From positions 1 to 64,000 of the forward strand of contig NZ_BAFB01000230.1 of NCBI RefSeq assembly GCF_000248075.1: 64,000 nt of DNA. The letters run 5' to 3'. The position numbers were made by a program, and so were the translations under genes. Positions 27,001 to 35,049 of this stretch are shown here, one piece after another; positions within the stretch are counted from its first letter, which is position 1; each line of letters begins with the position of its first letter. This DNA comes from Gordonia otitidis NBRC 100426 (GTDB taxonomy: Bacteria > Actinomycetota > Actinomycetes > Mycobacteriales > Mycobacteriaceae). The notes under the pieces were generated by a model. The model did not search any database. It worked only from the letters and a program-made list of their open reading frames with translations, and was not told the DNA's origin.

Positions 27001-28738
27001 CGAAGACGTCGCCGACCCGGGACTCGTACACCATCTCCTCGTCGAGTTCGCCGACCCGGGTGGACTTCTCGCCCACCATGAAGACACCGAATAGCCCGCG
27101 GTCGGGGATGGTGCCGCCGGAGGTGACCGCCAGTCGCTGTGCGCCGCGTCGTCCGGTCAGCGTTCCCGCTTCACGGTCCCAGGTGACCCGTGGACGCAGT
27201 TCGGCGAACTCGTCCGACGGGAACCGGCCGGAGATCAGATCCAACGTCGCCTCGTAGACCGACCGCCCGAGTTCGCGGTACGGCGCGGCGCGACGGACCA
27301 CGTCGTACCATTCGTCGACATCGAGGATGTCGACGGAGGCGGCCGCAATCGTCTGCTGCGCAAGCACATCCAGCGGATTGCGCGGCACCTGCAGTTCCTC
27401 GATCGCGCCCTCGCGCATGCGGGAGACCGCGACCGTGCAGCCGATCAGGTCGGTGCGGTGTTTGGGGAACAGCACGCCCTGGCTGATCTCGCCGACCTGG
27501 TGACCGGCGCGGCCGATCCGTTGAAGTCCGCTGGCCACCGACGGCGGCGTCTCCACCTGGATCACCAGATCCACCGCGCCCATGTCGATGCCGAGTTCGA
27601 GGGAACTGGTCGCGACCACGCAGCGCAGCCGTCCGCTCTTGAGATCGTCCTCGATCTCGGCGCGCTGTTCCTTGCTGACCGATCCGTGGTGGGCGCGGGC
27701 CAGCACGGTTGCGGCCCCGGTGCTCGCTCCCGACGCCATCACCAGCGCCGGTGCACCCCCGCCCACCCGCTCGTTGCGCGGCGGTTCGCGGCCGGGCGCC
27801 GTGCGCTGTTCGTGGATCTCGTTGAGCCGTGCGGTGAGACGTTCGGCGAGGCGTCGAGAATTGGCGAAGACGATCGTCGTGCGGTTGGTCTCGATGAGGT
27901 CGACGATCGAGGCCTCGACATAGGGCCACAGCGAACCCGCGGTAGGCGAGAACGCGTCGTCGAGGTCGTCGCCGTCGGGAGCATCCGGCGGGGGTGGGAT
28001 GTTCGCCATGTCGGGAACCGGTACGTCGACGCGCAGATCGAATGTCTTCGCCGCCTTCGGTCGTACGACGGTGCACGGGCGCGATCCGGAGAGGAATTGC
28101 GCGACGAGTTCGGGCGGACGGACCGTCGCGGACAGTCCGATGCGCTGCGCGGGGGAGTCGAGCAGTTCGTCGAGTCGCTCGAGTGAGAGCGCCAGATGGG
28201 TGCCGCGTTTGGTGCCTGCGACGGCGTGTACCTCGTCGACGATGACGGTCTCGACCGTGGTCAACGATTCCCGCACCGACGACGTCAGCATCAGGTACAG
28301 CGATTCGGGTGTGGTGATCAGGATGTCGGGTGGCGTCTTGGCGAGAAGTCGACGCTGCGCCGCCGGGGTGTCGCCTGAGCGGACGCCCACGGTGATCGCG
28401 GGCTCGGGCACCCCGAGTTCCTGCGACGCTCGTGTGATTCCCGCCAGAGGTGCGCGGAGGTTGCGTTCGACGTCGACCGCGAGCGCCTTGAGCGGCGAGA
28501 TGTAGAGGACGCGGGTGCCGTTGGACCTCTCGGGCCTCGCGGCGAGTGTATCGAGTGCCCACAGAAACGCCGACAACGTTTTCCCCGAGCCGGTAGGAGC
28601 GATGACCAGCGTGTTCTCGCCGTCGGCGATCGCCCTCCATGCGCCCTCCTGGGCGGGAGTCGGCGCGGGGAATGCGCCGCTGAACCACCGACGCGTCGGG
28701 TCGGTGAAGCGGTTCAGGATGGGAGTCGAACGAGCCAC
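24086..28738 (-). CDS. lhr: ATP-dependent helicase Lhr
   Basis: The 1550-residue protein is a large superfamily 2 helicase. Walker A APTGSGKT is at 47-54, the DEVH box at 168-171 (VDEVHAVAG), motif III SATV, and the second RecA domain contains VATSSLELGIDMG and QRIGRAGHQ. The long C-terminal region has winged-helix and beta-barrel domains of the Lhr core plus the Lhr-CTD. It translocates 3'-5' on single-stranded DNA, unwinds RNA:DNA hybrids, and is induced by DNA damage in mycobacteria. It starts at GTG 28738. It is co-transcribed with nei. Confidence 0.96.
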   Translation of the reverse strand: MARSTPILNRFTDPTRRWFSGAFPAPTPAQEGAWRAIADGENTLVIAPTGSGKTLSAFLWALDTLAARPERSNGTRVLYISPLKALAVDVERNLRAPLAGITRASQELGVPEPAITVGVRSGDTPAAQRRLLAKTPPDILITTPESLYLMLTSSVRESLTTVETVIVDEVHAVAGTKRGTHLALSLERLDELLDSPAQRIGLSATVRPPELVAQFLSGSRPCTVVRPKAAKTFDLRVDVPVPDMANIPPPPDAPDGDDLDDAFSPTAGSLWPYVEASIVDLIETNRTTIVFANSRRLAERLTARLNEIHEQRTAPGREPPRNERVGGGAPALVMASGASTGAATVLARAHHGSVSKEQRAEIEDDLKSGRLRCVVATSSLELGIDMGAVDLVIQVETPPSVASGLQRIGRAGHQVGEISQGVLFPKHRTDLIGCTVAVSRMREGAIEELQVPRNPLDVLAQQTIAAASVDILDVDEWYDVVRRAAPYRELGRSVYEATLDLISGRFPSDEFAELRPRVTWDREAGTLTGRRGAQRLAVTSGGTIPDRGLFGVFMVGEKSTRVGELDEEMVYESRVGDVFALGATSWRIEDITHDRVLVSPAFGQPGRLPFWIGDAQGRPAELGAAIGKFVGSLTDEAELDRRATELGLSGYARDNLASIISEQREATGHVPTDRTLVVERFRDELGDWRLILHSPYGLRVHAPWASAISARLQATLGLDGAVTASDDGIIVRLPDTDDNPPGADVFVIDPDEIEQMVTDALADSSMFASRFRECAARALLLPRRDPGRRAPLWQQRQRSAQLLSVASQFPDFPIILETVRECLQDVYDLPSLTDLLTRIRSRRVRLTEVETPSPSPFAASLLFGYVGAFMYNDDAPLAERRAAALSLDTALLAQLLGRVDLRELLDPGVIAEVTARLQRLDDHRKARDAEDVVDLLRWLGPLTTDEVALRYRRGDDGPPALDVLNSLHRQGSIISVAIRGVPLWAAIEDTARLRDGLGVPAPLGVPAAFTESVADPVGDLVHRYARTHGPFTVDEAAESIGMAPAVVRDTLIRLAADRKVVEGDFLPATSDNPDGSPTWTTQWCHSEVLSAIRRGSLAASRAEIAPVDGPTLSRFLGAWQHVTDGERLTGVDGLAVVLDQLAGHLIPASAAESLILPARISDYQPAMLDELLSSGDFMWAGHGRIGSSDGWISFFHADLAPLFLPADVEIDTTPVHTGLLEAFSSGGGLRFAQLLDATSTESATVTRQQIEDALWDLVWAGHVSNDSFAPVRAVLAPRRTSSSSRATPAHRSRGQAPRLRPGRLSTRHLLSQTGASTTPSTATGRWFATPGSLLETTVATQALCELLLARYGVVTRGSVMAEDVVGGFARIYKALNVFEDTGQVRRGYFVDGLGGAQFAGTSTIDQLRRHALTDDVPGSHRAPDTAVVLAATDPANPYGAALPWPDTAAGAGGHRPGRKPGALVCLVEGALVAFVERGGKTVLTFSDDTASLEAMAASLTGVVRAGRVARLTIDSIDGVNALRSELQPVLVGAGFATTPRGLRIRYGHHA

Positions 28739-28794
28739 CCCTCCATTGTTCCGTACGGGTCCGACACGCTGGTTCGTCGACGACGATCTGGTAT

Positions 28795-28912
28795 AGGGTC
28801 AGATCCACGCTGATTGTCAGGAATCCGGTGAGAGTCCGGAACGGTCGCGCCACTGTGAGTCCGACGGACATGTGCCCGTCGTGACGAGTCAGGACGTGAC
28901 GGTCAGCCTGCT
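28795..28912 (+). promoter_or_regulatory. Cobalamin riboswitch upstream of cbtBA
   Basis: The leader holds the conserved core GAATCCGGTGAGAGTCCGG followed by CGCCACTGT, and ends with a B12-box-like GAGTCAGGACGTGACGGTC followed by GCCTGC. Order and spacing match the cobalamin (AdoCbl) riboswitch. The cbtB start codon is 45 bases downstream. Binding of cobalamin would be expected to lower expression of the cobalt uptake genes. Boundaries are approximate. Confidence 0.9.
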
Positions 28913-28957
28913 TCCGGAACACGTCAGGGACGCGTCATCCCCGAAAGGAATTGCCCC

Positions 28958-29182
28958 ATGGTTGCCTCGACACGAGCAGCACGAAAGCCTGCGGCCCTCG
29001 CCGTACCGAACCTCTCCGCGGCGTCGGCCGCGCTGTGGCTCACCGCGACGGTGCTCGTCGCCGCTCTCGCCTACTACTTCATCGGATACGACCAGGGCGC
29101 CTGGTCGGTGTTCGGCAGCGACACGCACATCCACGAGTTCGTCCACGACTCCCGTCACTTCCTCGGCTTCCCCTGCCACTGA
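28958..29182 (+). CDS. cbtB: Cobalt transporter subunit CbtB
   Basis: The 74-residue protein has one membrane helix (LWLTATVLVAALAYYFIG) and a histidine-rich C-terminus (THIHEFVHDSRHFLGFPCH) that fits cobalt binding. This is the CbtB form. An AAAGGA site lies upstream of ATG 28958. It is the first gene after the cobalamin riboswitch and lies 24 bases before cbtA. Confidence 0.93.
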   Translation: MVASTRAARKPAALAVPNLSAASAALWLTATVLVAALAYYFIGYDQGAWSVFGSDTHIHEFVHDSRHFLGFPCH

Positions 29183-29206
29183 TCTGACCCGGGAGACAAC
29201 AGAACA

Positions 29207-30022
29207 ATGGAAAAGAAGTTCATCGGCGCAGGCCTGCTCTCCGGCCTGATCGCTGGTATTTTCGCGTACGTTTTCGCCAGGATCTTCATCGAGCCGGAGG
29301 TCGCCAAGGCGATCGACTACGAAGAAGGCCGTGGCCACGCCGAGGAGATGTTGACCGGCGAGCACGGACACGAGCACGAGGTGTTCACGCGCTCGGTGCA
29401 GGAGAACATCGGAGCGGGCGTCGGCACCGTGGTCTTCGCGGTGGCGATGGGTGCGTTCTTCGCCGTCGCGTTCACCATCCTCTGGACCTACCTCGGTCGT
29501 CGCTATCCCGCTACCGATCCCCGCTGGGCAGCGGCAGGTGTCGGCGCGCTGGGATTCGTCACCTTCTTCGGCGTGCCCTTCTTCGCGTACCCGGCAAACC
29601 CGCCCGCTGTCGGCAACGACGACACGATCGCCGACCGGTCGAGCGCGTATCTGACGATGACGGTGCTGTCGCTGGTGTTCATGATCGCTGCCGTGGTGTT
29701 CGCGCTCTGGCTGCGGCCGCGCATCGGCGGACTGCTCGGTGCCATCGCGGGCGCGGTGGGGTATCTCGTCGCGGTCACTGTCGCGATCGCCCTGCTGCCG
29801 AGCTTCGACGAGGTGCCGACCCCGGTCACCAACGACGCGGGCCAGATCGTCTACCCGGGCTTCCCGGCCGACGTCATCGGCGACTTCCGGGTCTACGCGA
29901 TTGCGAATCAGGTGATCTTGTGGATGGTCCTGACCGTCGTGTTCGCGCTCGTGCTGGGCTTGCTGTCACGCTCTCGAGCGAACCAGGGCGTCGACGAAAC
30001 GGAGACGCAGACCGTCGCCTGA
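29207..30022 (+). CDS. cbtA: Cobalt transporter subunit CbtA
   Basis: The 271-residue membrane protein has about six hydrophobic segments (starting LLSGLIAGIFAYVFARIF, then GTVVFAVAMGAFFAVAFTIL, GALGFVTFFGVPFFAYP, and three more). A loop rich in His and Glu (GRGHAEEMLTGEHGHEHE) after the first helix is typical of CbtA and could bind metal. With CbtB it imports cobalt for cobalamin synthesis. A 65-bp structured repeat follows the stop. Confidence 0.93.
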   Translation: MEKKFIGAGLLSGLIAGIFAYVFARIFIEPEVAKAIDYEEGRGHAEEMLTGEHGHEHEVFTRSVQENIGAGVGTVVFAVAMGAFFAVAFTILWTYLGRRYPATDPRWAAAGVGALGFVTFFGVPFFAYPANPPAVGNDDTIADRSSAYLTMTVLSLVFMIAAVVFALWLRPRIGGLLGAIAGAVGYLVAVTVAIALLPSFDEVPTPVTNDAGQIVYPGFPADVIGDFRVYAIANQVILWMVLTVVFALVLGLLSRSRANQGVDETETQTVA

Positions 30023-30039
30023 CCTTCCTCCGTTCCCAC

Positions 30040-30104
30040 ACGCGGCTCGAGTTGGCAAGCGCGGCTGGTGTACCAGCCGCGTTCACCAGCTCGGGCCGCG
30101 TTTG
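30040..30104. repeat. 65-bp nested-hairpin intergenic element, copy 1
   Basis: This is one of three copies in the window. An inner perfect palindrome CGCGGCTGG-TGTA-CCAGCCGCG is enclosed by an outer stem ACGCGGCTCGAG / CTCGGGCCGCGT with one mismatch. It fills the gap between convergent cbtA and the FhuF-like gene. It could act as a two-way terminator, or be a dispersed repeat of the REP/MITE kind. Confidence 0.85.
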
Positions 30105-30106
30105 GC

Positions 30107-30892
30107 TTATCTGGCCAGCACGCAGTCGCCGCACACGGCAGTGCGATCGCCCGACACCCGGTAGATCAGACAGCAGCTCCGACGCTTGAAAGTCGGACCG
30201 GACCGCAACAGTCCGTCCTCGATGTCGGGGTGTGCGAGAAACCGATCCGCGTGCAGTAGTGCGGCGTCCGCGAGGTCCGGGACCGCCATCCCGATCATCC
30301 GTGCCGCGGAGTTGATCGCCGAGGCGACGTTGCCGCCCAGCACTCGCGTGCTGAGCGGATACCGCCGGGCGAACCATTCGCTCAGTTCGCCGACGGCACC
30401 AAGATCCACGTCGACGGCACCGTATTCAGCCTCGGCGGCACCGGGATTGGCGTCGGCGGCACCAGGTTTCGCGTCGACGGCACCAGGTTTCGCCTCGACG
30501 GCACCAGGTTTCGCGTCGGCGGCACCGGGATTGGCGTCGGCGGCACCGAGCAACACGACGGAGAGTGGAAACGGTCCGCCGAGTTCGTCGCGCCACCAGA
30601 CGTGCTCGGGCTGCAGCGAGATGCTTGCTCCGGTGACCGCGGCGCCCAGCGCGGGCGCCACCAGTCGCGCGGTGAGGCCGAGGTGCGTCACCGATGCCGC
30701 GACGCGTGCTTCGACCTCCGCGGGAGCGCTGGCGGTGAGTGCTCGACGTACTCGTCGTACCCGGTCGACGAGGACGTCGTCGTCGACCAGCGCGGCTGCC
30801 ATGGTCAACCAGCTCGCCCCGACCGGCGCGTCCGCCTCGTGGACCTCGACCTCGAAGAAGGGGCCGAAAGCGGCGTGAACTGACTCGGTCAT
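30107..30892 (-). CDS. FhuF-like (2Fe-2S) iron reductase with heptapeptide repeat
   Basis: The 261-residue protein ends with RRSCCLIYRVSGD...CGDCVLAR, a CC-x12-C-x2-C arrangement typical of the FhuF-type 2Fe-2S site of ferric siderophore reductases. An unusual insert in the middle consists of seven-residue repeats (GAADANP, GAADAKP, GAVEAKP, GAVDAKP and so on). The start ATG at 30892 follows GAGAGG with almost no spacing; the frame is open much further, but the extension runs antisense to the next gene. It probably releases iron from ferri-siderophores in the cytoplasm. No siderophore genes are nearby. Confidence 0.8.
   Translation of the reverse strand: MTESVHAAFGPFFEVEVHEADAPVGASWLTMAAALVDDDVLVDRVRRVRRALTASAPAEVEARVAASVTHLGLTARLVAPALGAAVTGASISLQPEHVWWRDELGGPFPLSVVLLGAADANPGAADAKPGAVEAKPGAVDAKPGAADANPGAAEAEYGAVDVDLGAVGELSEWFARRYPLSTRVLGGNVASAINSAARMIGMAVPDLADAALLHADRFLAHPDIEDGLLRSGPTFKRRSCCLIYRVSGDRTAVCGDCVLAR
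30394..30540. repeat. 21-bp coding minisatellite, seven units
   Basis: Units start every 21 bp at 30394, 30415, 30436, 30457, 30478, 30499 and 30520, each opening CGGCACC on the plus strand. They encode seven-residue repeats inside the FhuF-like protein. Three central units are near-identical (CGGCACCAGGTTTCGC), so the array may vary in copy number without changing the frame. Confidence 0.92.
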
Positions 30893-31065
30893 CCTCTCTG
30901 CGTAGCGCACGACGGTGAACGGTGTCCACACACGCGGCGGGTCGGCGGCCGGCACGGGTGCCCGAAGCCGCCCGCGGTCGATTGCGTGAGTGCAGTTCAC
31001 GCGGGTACCGGTGGGCAGTATCCGGGTACATGTGGATCGAGGGAAGCCGGCGTGCAAAGCTGTAT

Positions 31066-31079
31066 TGAAACGTGTTCTA
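31066..31079. promoter_or_regulatory. KstR operator motif upstream of acyl-CoA dehydrogenase
   Basis: TGAAACGTGTTCTA fits the published KstR pattern TnnAACnnGTTnnA exactly (reverse: TAGAACACGTTTCA). It lies 24 bp upstream of the ATG at 31104, where it would cover a promoter. KstR represses sterol catabolism genes in Mycobacteriales until a cholesterol CoA-thioester binds it. Confidence 0.65.
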
Positions 31080-31103
31080 GTTATCGCTGATGGGTAGGTG
31101 GCT

Positions 31104-32324
31104 ATGTTCGAGTGGTCCGAAGAAGACCTCATGGTGCGTGACGCGGTGCGGTCGTTCGTCGACAAGGAGATCCGGCCGCACTCCGACGAACTCGAGAGTG
31201 GGCAGTTGCCGCCATACGACATCCTGCGGAAGCTGATGACCTCCTTCGGCGTCGACGCAATGGCGCGCGAGGGGCTCGAGAAGGAACTCGATGCCGAGGC
31301 CTCGGGTGAGTCCAAGCCCAAGGGGTCCGGCGGCGGAATGATGAACTCGATGGCGCTGATCCTCAACATGGAACTGGCCGCGGCGAGTCTCGGCATGGTG
31401 GTCTCGATGGGGGTCAGCGTCGGACTCACGGTGTCGACGATCCGCTCGAAAGGCACGCTCGCGCAGAAGAAGCGGTGGCTGCCGGAGCTGGTGACCCTGG
31501 AGAAGGTCGGTGCCTGGGCGATCACCGAGCCGGACTCGGGTTCGGACGCACTCGGCGGCATGAAGACGACGGTCCGTCGCGACGGCGACGGTTACGTGCT
31601 CAACGGGCAGAAGACGTTCATCACCAACGGTCCGTATGCCGACACCATCGTCGTGTTCGCGAAACTCGACGAGGGCGACGGCACACCGATGCGCGACCGC
31701 AAGGTGCTGACCTTCGTGCTCGACAAGGGCATGGAGGGACTCACACAGGGCAAGCCGTTCAAGAAGATGGGCATCATGAGCAGCCCGACCGGTGAACTCT
31801 TCTTCGACAACGTGCGTCTCGGGCGCGACAGGCTGCTGGGTGAGACCGAGGACACCGGGTCGAGCAGCCGGGGCGACGACGGAGTGAAGGCGGGGTTCAC
31901 CGCCGAACGCATCGGGATCGCGGCGCTGTCGATGGGCATCATCAACGAGGCTCAGCGGCTGTCGATCGAATATGCCAAGTCACGGACACTTTGGGGCCAG
32001 GAGATCGGTCGTTTCCAGCTCATCCAGCTCAAGCTCGCCGAGATGGAGATCGCCCGTATCAACGTGCAGAACATGCTGTTCAACGCGCTCGAACGCGCGA
32101 AGGCGGGCAAGCCGTTGTCGCTGGCCGAGGCGTCGGCGATGAAGCTCTACTCGTCACGGGCGGCGACCGAGGTCGCGATGGAGGCGGTGCAGTTGTTCGG
32201 CGGAAACGGCTATATGGCCGAGTACCGCGTGGAACAGCTTGCGCGCGATGCCAAGTCGCTGATGATCTACGCGGGTAGCAACGAGATCCAGGTGACACAT
32301 GTGGCAAAGGGGCTGCTTGCCTGA
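31104..32324 (+). CDS. Acyl-CoA dehydrogenase
   Basis: The 406-residue protein starts at ATG 31104; a GTG two codons earlier is possible. Standard family features are present: ITEPDSGSDALGG (acyl and flavin contact), the FITNGPYAD stretch, the QLFGGNGYMAEY motif, and IYAGSNEIQ with the likely catalytic glutamate near the C-terminus. A small insert (SGESKPKGSGGG) lies at about residues 70-80. It introduces the alpha-beta double bond in an acyl-CoA. The KstR-like operator just upstream suggests sterol-derived substrates. Confidence 0.92.
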   Translation: MFEWSEEDLMVRDAVRSFVDKEIRPHSDELESGQLPPYDILRKLMTSFGVDAMAREGLEKELDAEASGESKPKGSGGGMMNSMALILNMELAAASLGMVVSMGVSVGLTVSTIRSKGTLAQKKRWLPELVTLEKVGAWAITEPDSGSDALGGMKTTVRRDGDGYVLNGQKTFITNGPYADTIVVFAKLDEGDGTPMRDRKVLTFVLDKGMEGLTQGKPFKKMGIMSSPTGELFFDNVRLGRDRLLGETEDTGSSSRGDDGVKAGFTAERIGIAALSMGIINEAQRLSIEYAKSRTLWGQEIGRFQLIQLKLAEMEIARINVQNMLFNALERAKAGKPLSLAEASAMKLYSSRAATEVAMEAVQLFGGNGYMAEYRVEQLARDAKSLMIYAGSNEIQVTHVAKGLLA

Positions 32325-32330
32325 GGGTTG

Positions 32331-33866
32331 TCAGGCCAGCGCACTTCCGAGTTCGTCGGCCTTCTCGATGAGTTCTGTTCCGTCGCGGGCGCTCACCGCG
32401 CCGGTGCAGTGCTGCGCGTAATCACTGAGAGCGCAGCCCGTTTGGGTCCAGTATCGGCGCGGCTCCGGGGTGACCCATGCCATCCGGTGGACCCGCCGAG
32501 CCAATCCGGCGAGCAGGTCGACGCGGGGATCGAAGCCGTTGCTGCGCGCGTCGCCGACGACGAGGACCGACGTGCGCGCGGTGATGAGACCGCTATGGCT
32601 CTCGAGCAACTCGGCGAGCATGCGGCCGTAATCACTCGTCGCCGACAGGTCGAGGTCGTCGGTGGCCAGGACGGCCGCGAGTGCGTCGTCGGCGGCGGCT
32701 GTTCTCAGCGCGGACGTGACCAGCACCGGTCTGTCCACGAAAGCCACGACCTCACACCGGTCACCGAACGCGTACAGCGTCTGTGCGAGTCGCAGTATGA
32801 AACCCGCGACAGGTCGCACCGACAACGAGACGTCGACGAGGATGAGCAGTCGCACCGGGCCCGGCGAGCGAACACTGCGCCACAGCGTGAGGGGGACCCC
32901 GTCCGTGCGGACGGCGGAACGCATCGTTCGACGCATGTTGAGCGCCCCACGATCAGCTTTGCGCGCCACCGTGCGTGGCGCACCCCGAATACGTTGGATG
33001 AGTCGGTGACACGCTCGGTCGATCTGTGCCTGATCGCTCCCGTGTAGGGGTGCGGAATCGAGTACGGCTTCTGCAGCTACGCCGACGAGGCGTTCGGAGA
33101 GTGCTGAGATGAACTGGGACAGTGCATGTTCGAGTTCCGCACGCTGTTCGTCGCTGAGGTCCTTCGCGCCGTCGTCGCCGTAGACGCTGCGTGCGTCGGC
33201 GGAGTCGAAAGCGGCGAGAATCTCAGCCGCGTCGGCCATCGTGATCGACGTTCCGCTCACGCGCGCCGTCGACCCCACCAGTTCACCGGCTTGGGCAGCT
33301 GCCGCTCCGTCGATCTCGACCGTGTAGGTGATTCCGCCTGCGACGCTGTTGCTTTCGGAGTCGACGGCCAACTGTTCTGTCCCCGCCGACACCGAGAAAT
33401 CGTTCTCTTCGCGATGTGCGCTCTCCCCGTGGCGTTCACGCGCATCGGGGTCGTCGGCCATCAGATCGCCGATCTCGTCGGTGTGCTCGTCGGCGCCGAT
33501 GCGCCGTGCCGCGCCGTCGAAGTCGTCGTCCCAGGCGACGTCCTCGGGTAGCTCTGCCGCAGCGCCGCGGGGACGCGGGAGGTCGGCGGCGCAATCTGCT
33601 TTCTGTGCGCCGACGAACACGAGGTCGAAGGCGGTGTCGAAGCCGTCGACCTCGTGCGCATACTTCACGCTCACCGCGCGGAGTGCTGCCCGCAGCCGGT
33701 CGAGGTGGCCGGCCCCCACAAGTGCCAGCGTGCGTCTGATCTCGATGACCTCGGCGGGGGAGACGGTGACGTGGTGGCGGCGGAGCGCGTGTCCGAACAC
33801 CACCGCGATCGCGTCCAGTACGTGATCGCGGGTCGCAGTGGCACTTCGCGCTCGAGAGGTCGCCAT
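32331..33866 (-). CDS. CoxE-like von Willebrand factor A domain protein
   Basis: The 511-residue protein has a charged N-terminal half and a C-terminal VWA domain: LILVDVSLSVRPVAG is a MIDAS-type motif (DxSxS) and SVLVVGDARSNGFDPR the later metal-loop region. It resembles CoxE, which works with the AAA+ ATPase CoxD in maturing the Mo/Cu site of CO dehydrogenase and relatives. The partner ATPase gene ends 4 bases upstream. Its 3' end is only 6 bases from that of the convergent acyl-CoA dehydrogenase. The likely client is the molybdenum hydroxylase 4 kb away. Confidence 0.82.
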   Translation of the reverse strand: MATSRARSATATRDHVLDAIAVVFGHALRRHHVTVSPAEVIEIRRTLALVGAGHLDRLRAALRAVSVKYAHEVDGFDTAFDLVFVGAQKADCAADLPRPRGAAAELPEDVAWDDDFDGAARRIGADEHTDEIGDLMADDPDARERHGESAHREENDFSVSAGTEQLAVDSESNSVAGGITYTVEIDGAAAAQAGELVGSTARVSGTSITMADAAEILAAFDSADARSVYGDDGAKDLSDEQRAELEHALSQFISALSERLVGVAAEAVLDSAPLHGSDQAQIDRACHRLIQRIRGAPRTVARKADRGALNMRRTMRSAVRTDGVPLTLWRSVRSPGPVRLLILVDVSLSVRPVAGFILRLAQTLYAFGDRCEVVAFVDRPVLVTSALRTAAADDALAAVLATDDLDLSATSDYGRMLAELLESHSGLITARTSVLVVGDARSNGFDPRVDLLAGLARRVHRMAWVTPEPRRYWTQTGCALSDYAQHCTGAVSARDGTELIEKADELGSALA

Positions 33867-33870
33867 GCGC

Positions 33871-34998
33871 TCAGCGTCGACCGGCGCTACGTGCGCGACC
33901 TGATCCGAACGCGGTCGCGGTCACAGATCCTCGCGGACTCGAGCCGTCGGCTGCGATCGGGGTCGGTGCATCGAGGGTGGATGCGGACGACTCCGGGGTG
34001 CCCATCGCGGCTCGCGCGGTGTCGAGATCACTACCGAACTTCACCAGCAGCGAGAGCAGGGCGCGATCGGTGGACGCCTGATCGTGTGCCGTGTCCGCAG
34101 CGTGCGTGGCAGTCGTCGCGCGTAGATACGACGCCGCCCGTGCGGCGTCGATGACCTCGGCGATTGAGGGACTCTTACGCAGCGGCAACTCTCGCAGGCG
34201 ACGCGCGAGGTCGACGACGTCGGCGATCACCGCGGGCTCGACCTCCGGTGCGCGGACCGCGACGATGCGTCGTTCGCGCTCGACATCGGGATAATCGACC
34301 TGGAAGTGCAGACAGCGACGCTTGAGTGCGGGGGAGAGCTCGCGAGTGTCGTTGGAGGTGAGGATCACCCACGGCGACGACCGCGCGGTGAAGGTTCCCA
34401 GTTCCGGCACGGTCACCTGACGCTCTGCGAGCACCTCGAGCATGACCGCTTCCATCGCCTCGTCGGTGCGGTCGACCTCGTCGACCAGCAACACCGTCGG
34501 TGAGGCCGCGGTGATCGCGGCGAGCAGCGGCCTGGCGACGAGGAAGTCCTCGGTGTATACGCCGACGTCGGCGCGGGTCAGCGCCGCGGATGCGGCGGAC
34601 AGTGTCGGCTGGGCGGCGAGTTCGGTGCCGATCCGGTCGCGCAGCATCTGCACGTGCAGGAGTTGGCGGGCGTAATCCCATTCGTAGAGTGCGCGTGACT
34701 CGTCGAGTCCTTCGTAGCACTGCAGACGGATCAATTCCCGACCCGACGCCGCAGCAAGGGATTTGGCCAACTCGGTCTTTCCGACGCCTGCGGGCCCCTC
34801 CAGAAGAAGTGGTCGGTCGAGCAGTGTGGCGAGGTGGACGACCACCGCGAGGTCGTCATCTATGACATAGCCTTGGGCGTCGAGACTCTCGATCAGCTCC
34901 TCCACGGTGTCGAATCCGTGTGAGAAGGGCGATGATTCGGCTTCCGACAGTCGGGTGTTCGACAGTGGGGCGTTGGACAGTTCGGACACGTCCGGCAT
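33871..34998 (-). CDS. MoxR/CoxD-like AAA+ ATPase
   Basis: The 375-residue protein has Walker A EGPAGVGKTELAK, Walker B TVLLVDEVDRTDEA and a sensor-1 region WVILTSNDTRELSPALKRRC, as in MoxR ATPases. The ATG at 34998 is chosen for AGGAG immediately upstream; longer starts at 35013 or 35085 are possible. A disordered Ser/Thr/Ala tail ends the protein. It forms an operon with the CoxE-like VWA gene. MoxR/VWA pairs act as chaperones that insert or remodel metal cofactors. Confidence 0.86.
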   Translation of the reverse strand: MPDVSELSNAPLSNTRLSEAESSPFSHGFDTVEELIESLDAQGYVIDDDLAVVVHLATLLDRPLLLEGPAGVGKTELAKSLAAASGRELIRLQCYEGLDESRALYEWDYARQLLHVQMLRDRIGTELAAQPTLSAASAALTRADVGVYTEDFLVARPLLAAITAASPTVLLVDEVDRTDEAMEAVMLEVLAERQVTVPELGTFTARSSPWVILTSNDTRELSPALKRRCLHFQVDYPDVERERRIVAVRAPEVEPAVIADVVDLARRLRELPLRKSPSIAEVIDAARAASYLRATTATHAADTAHDQASTDRALLSLLVKFGSDLDTARAAMGTPESSASTLDAPTPIAADGSSPRGSVTATAFGSGRARSAGRR

Positions 34999-35049
34999 GG
35001 CTCCTCGTGACATCAGTGCTCGCGGGTGTGGTGTGAACTCGGGGGTGCG

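Noticed and set aside
27171-28922. 583-codon open frame on the minus strand overlapping lhr
   Set aside because: Different frame of the lhr coding region; Arg/Gly-rich composition and no domain motifs.
30893-31561. N-terminal extension of the FhuF-like gene
   Set aside because: The extension is antisense to the acyl-CoA dehydrogenase and its promoter and has no domain similarity.
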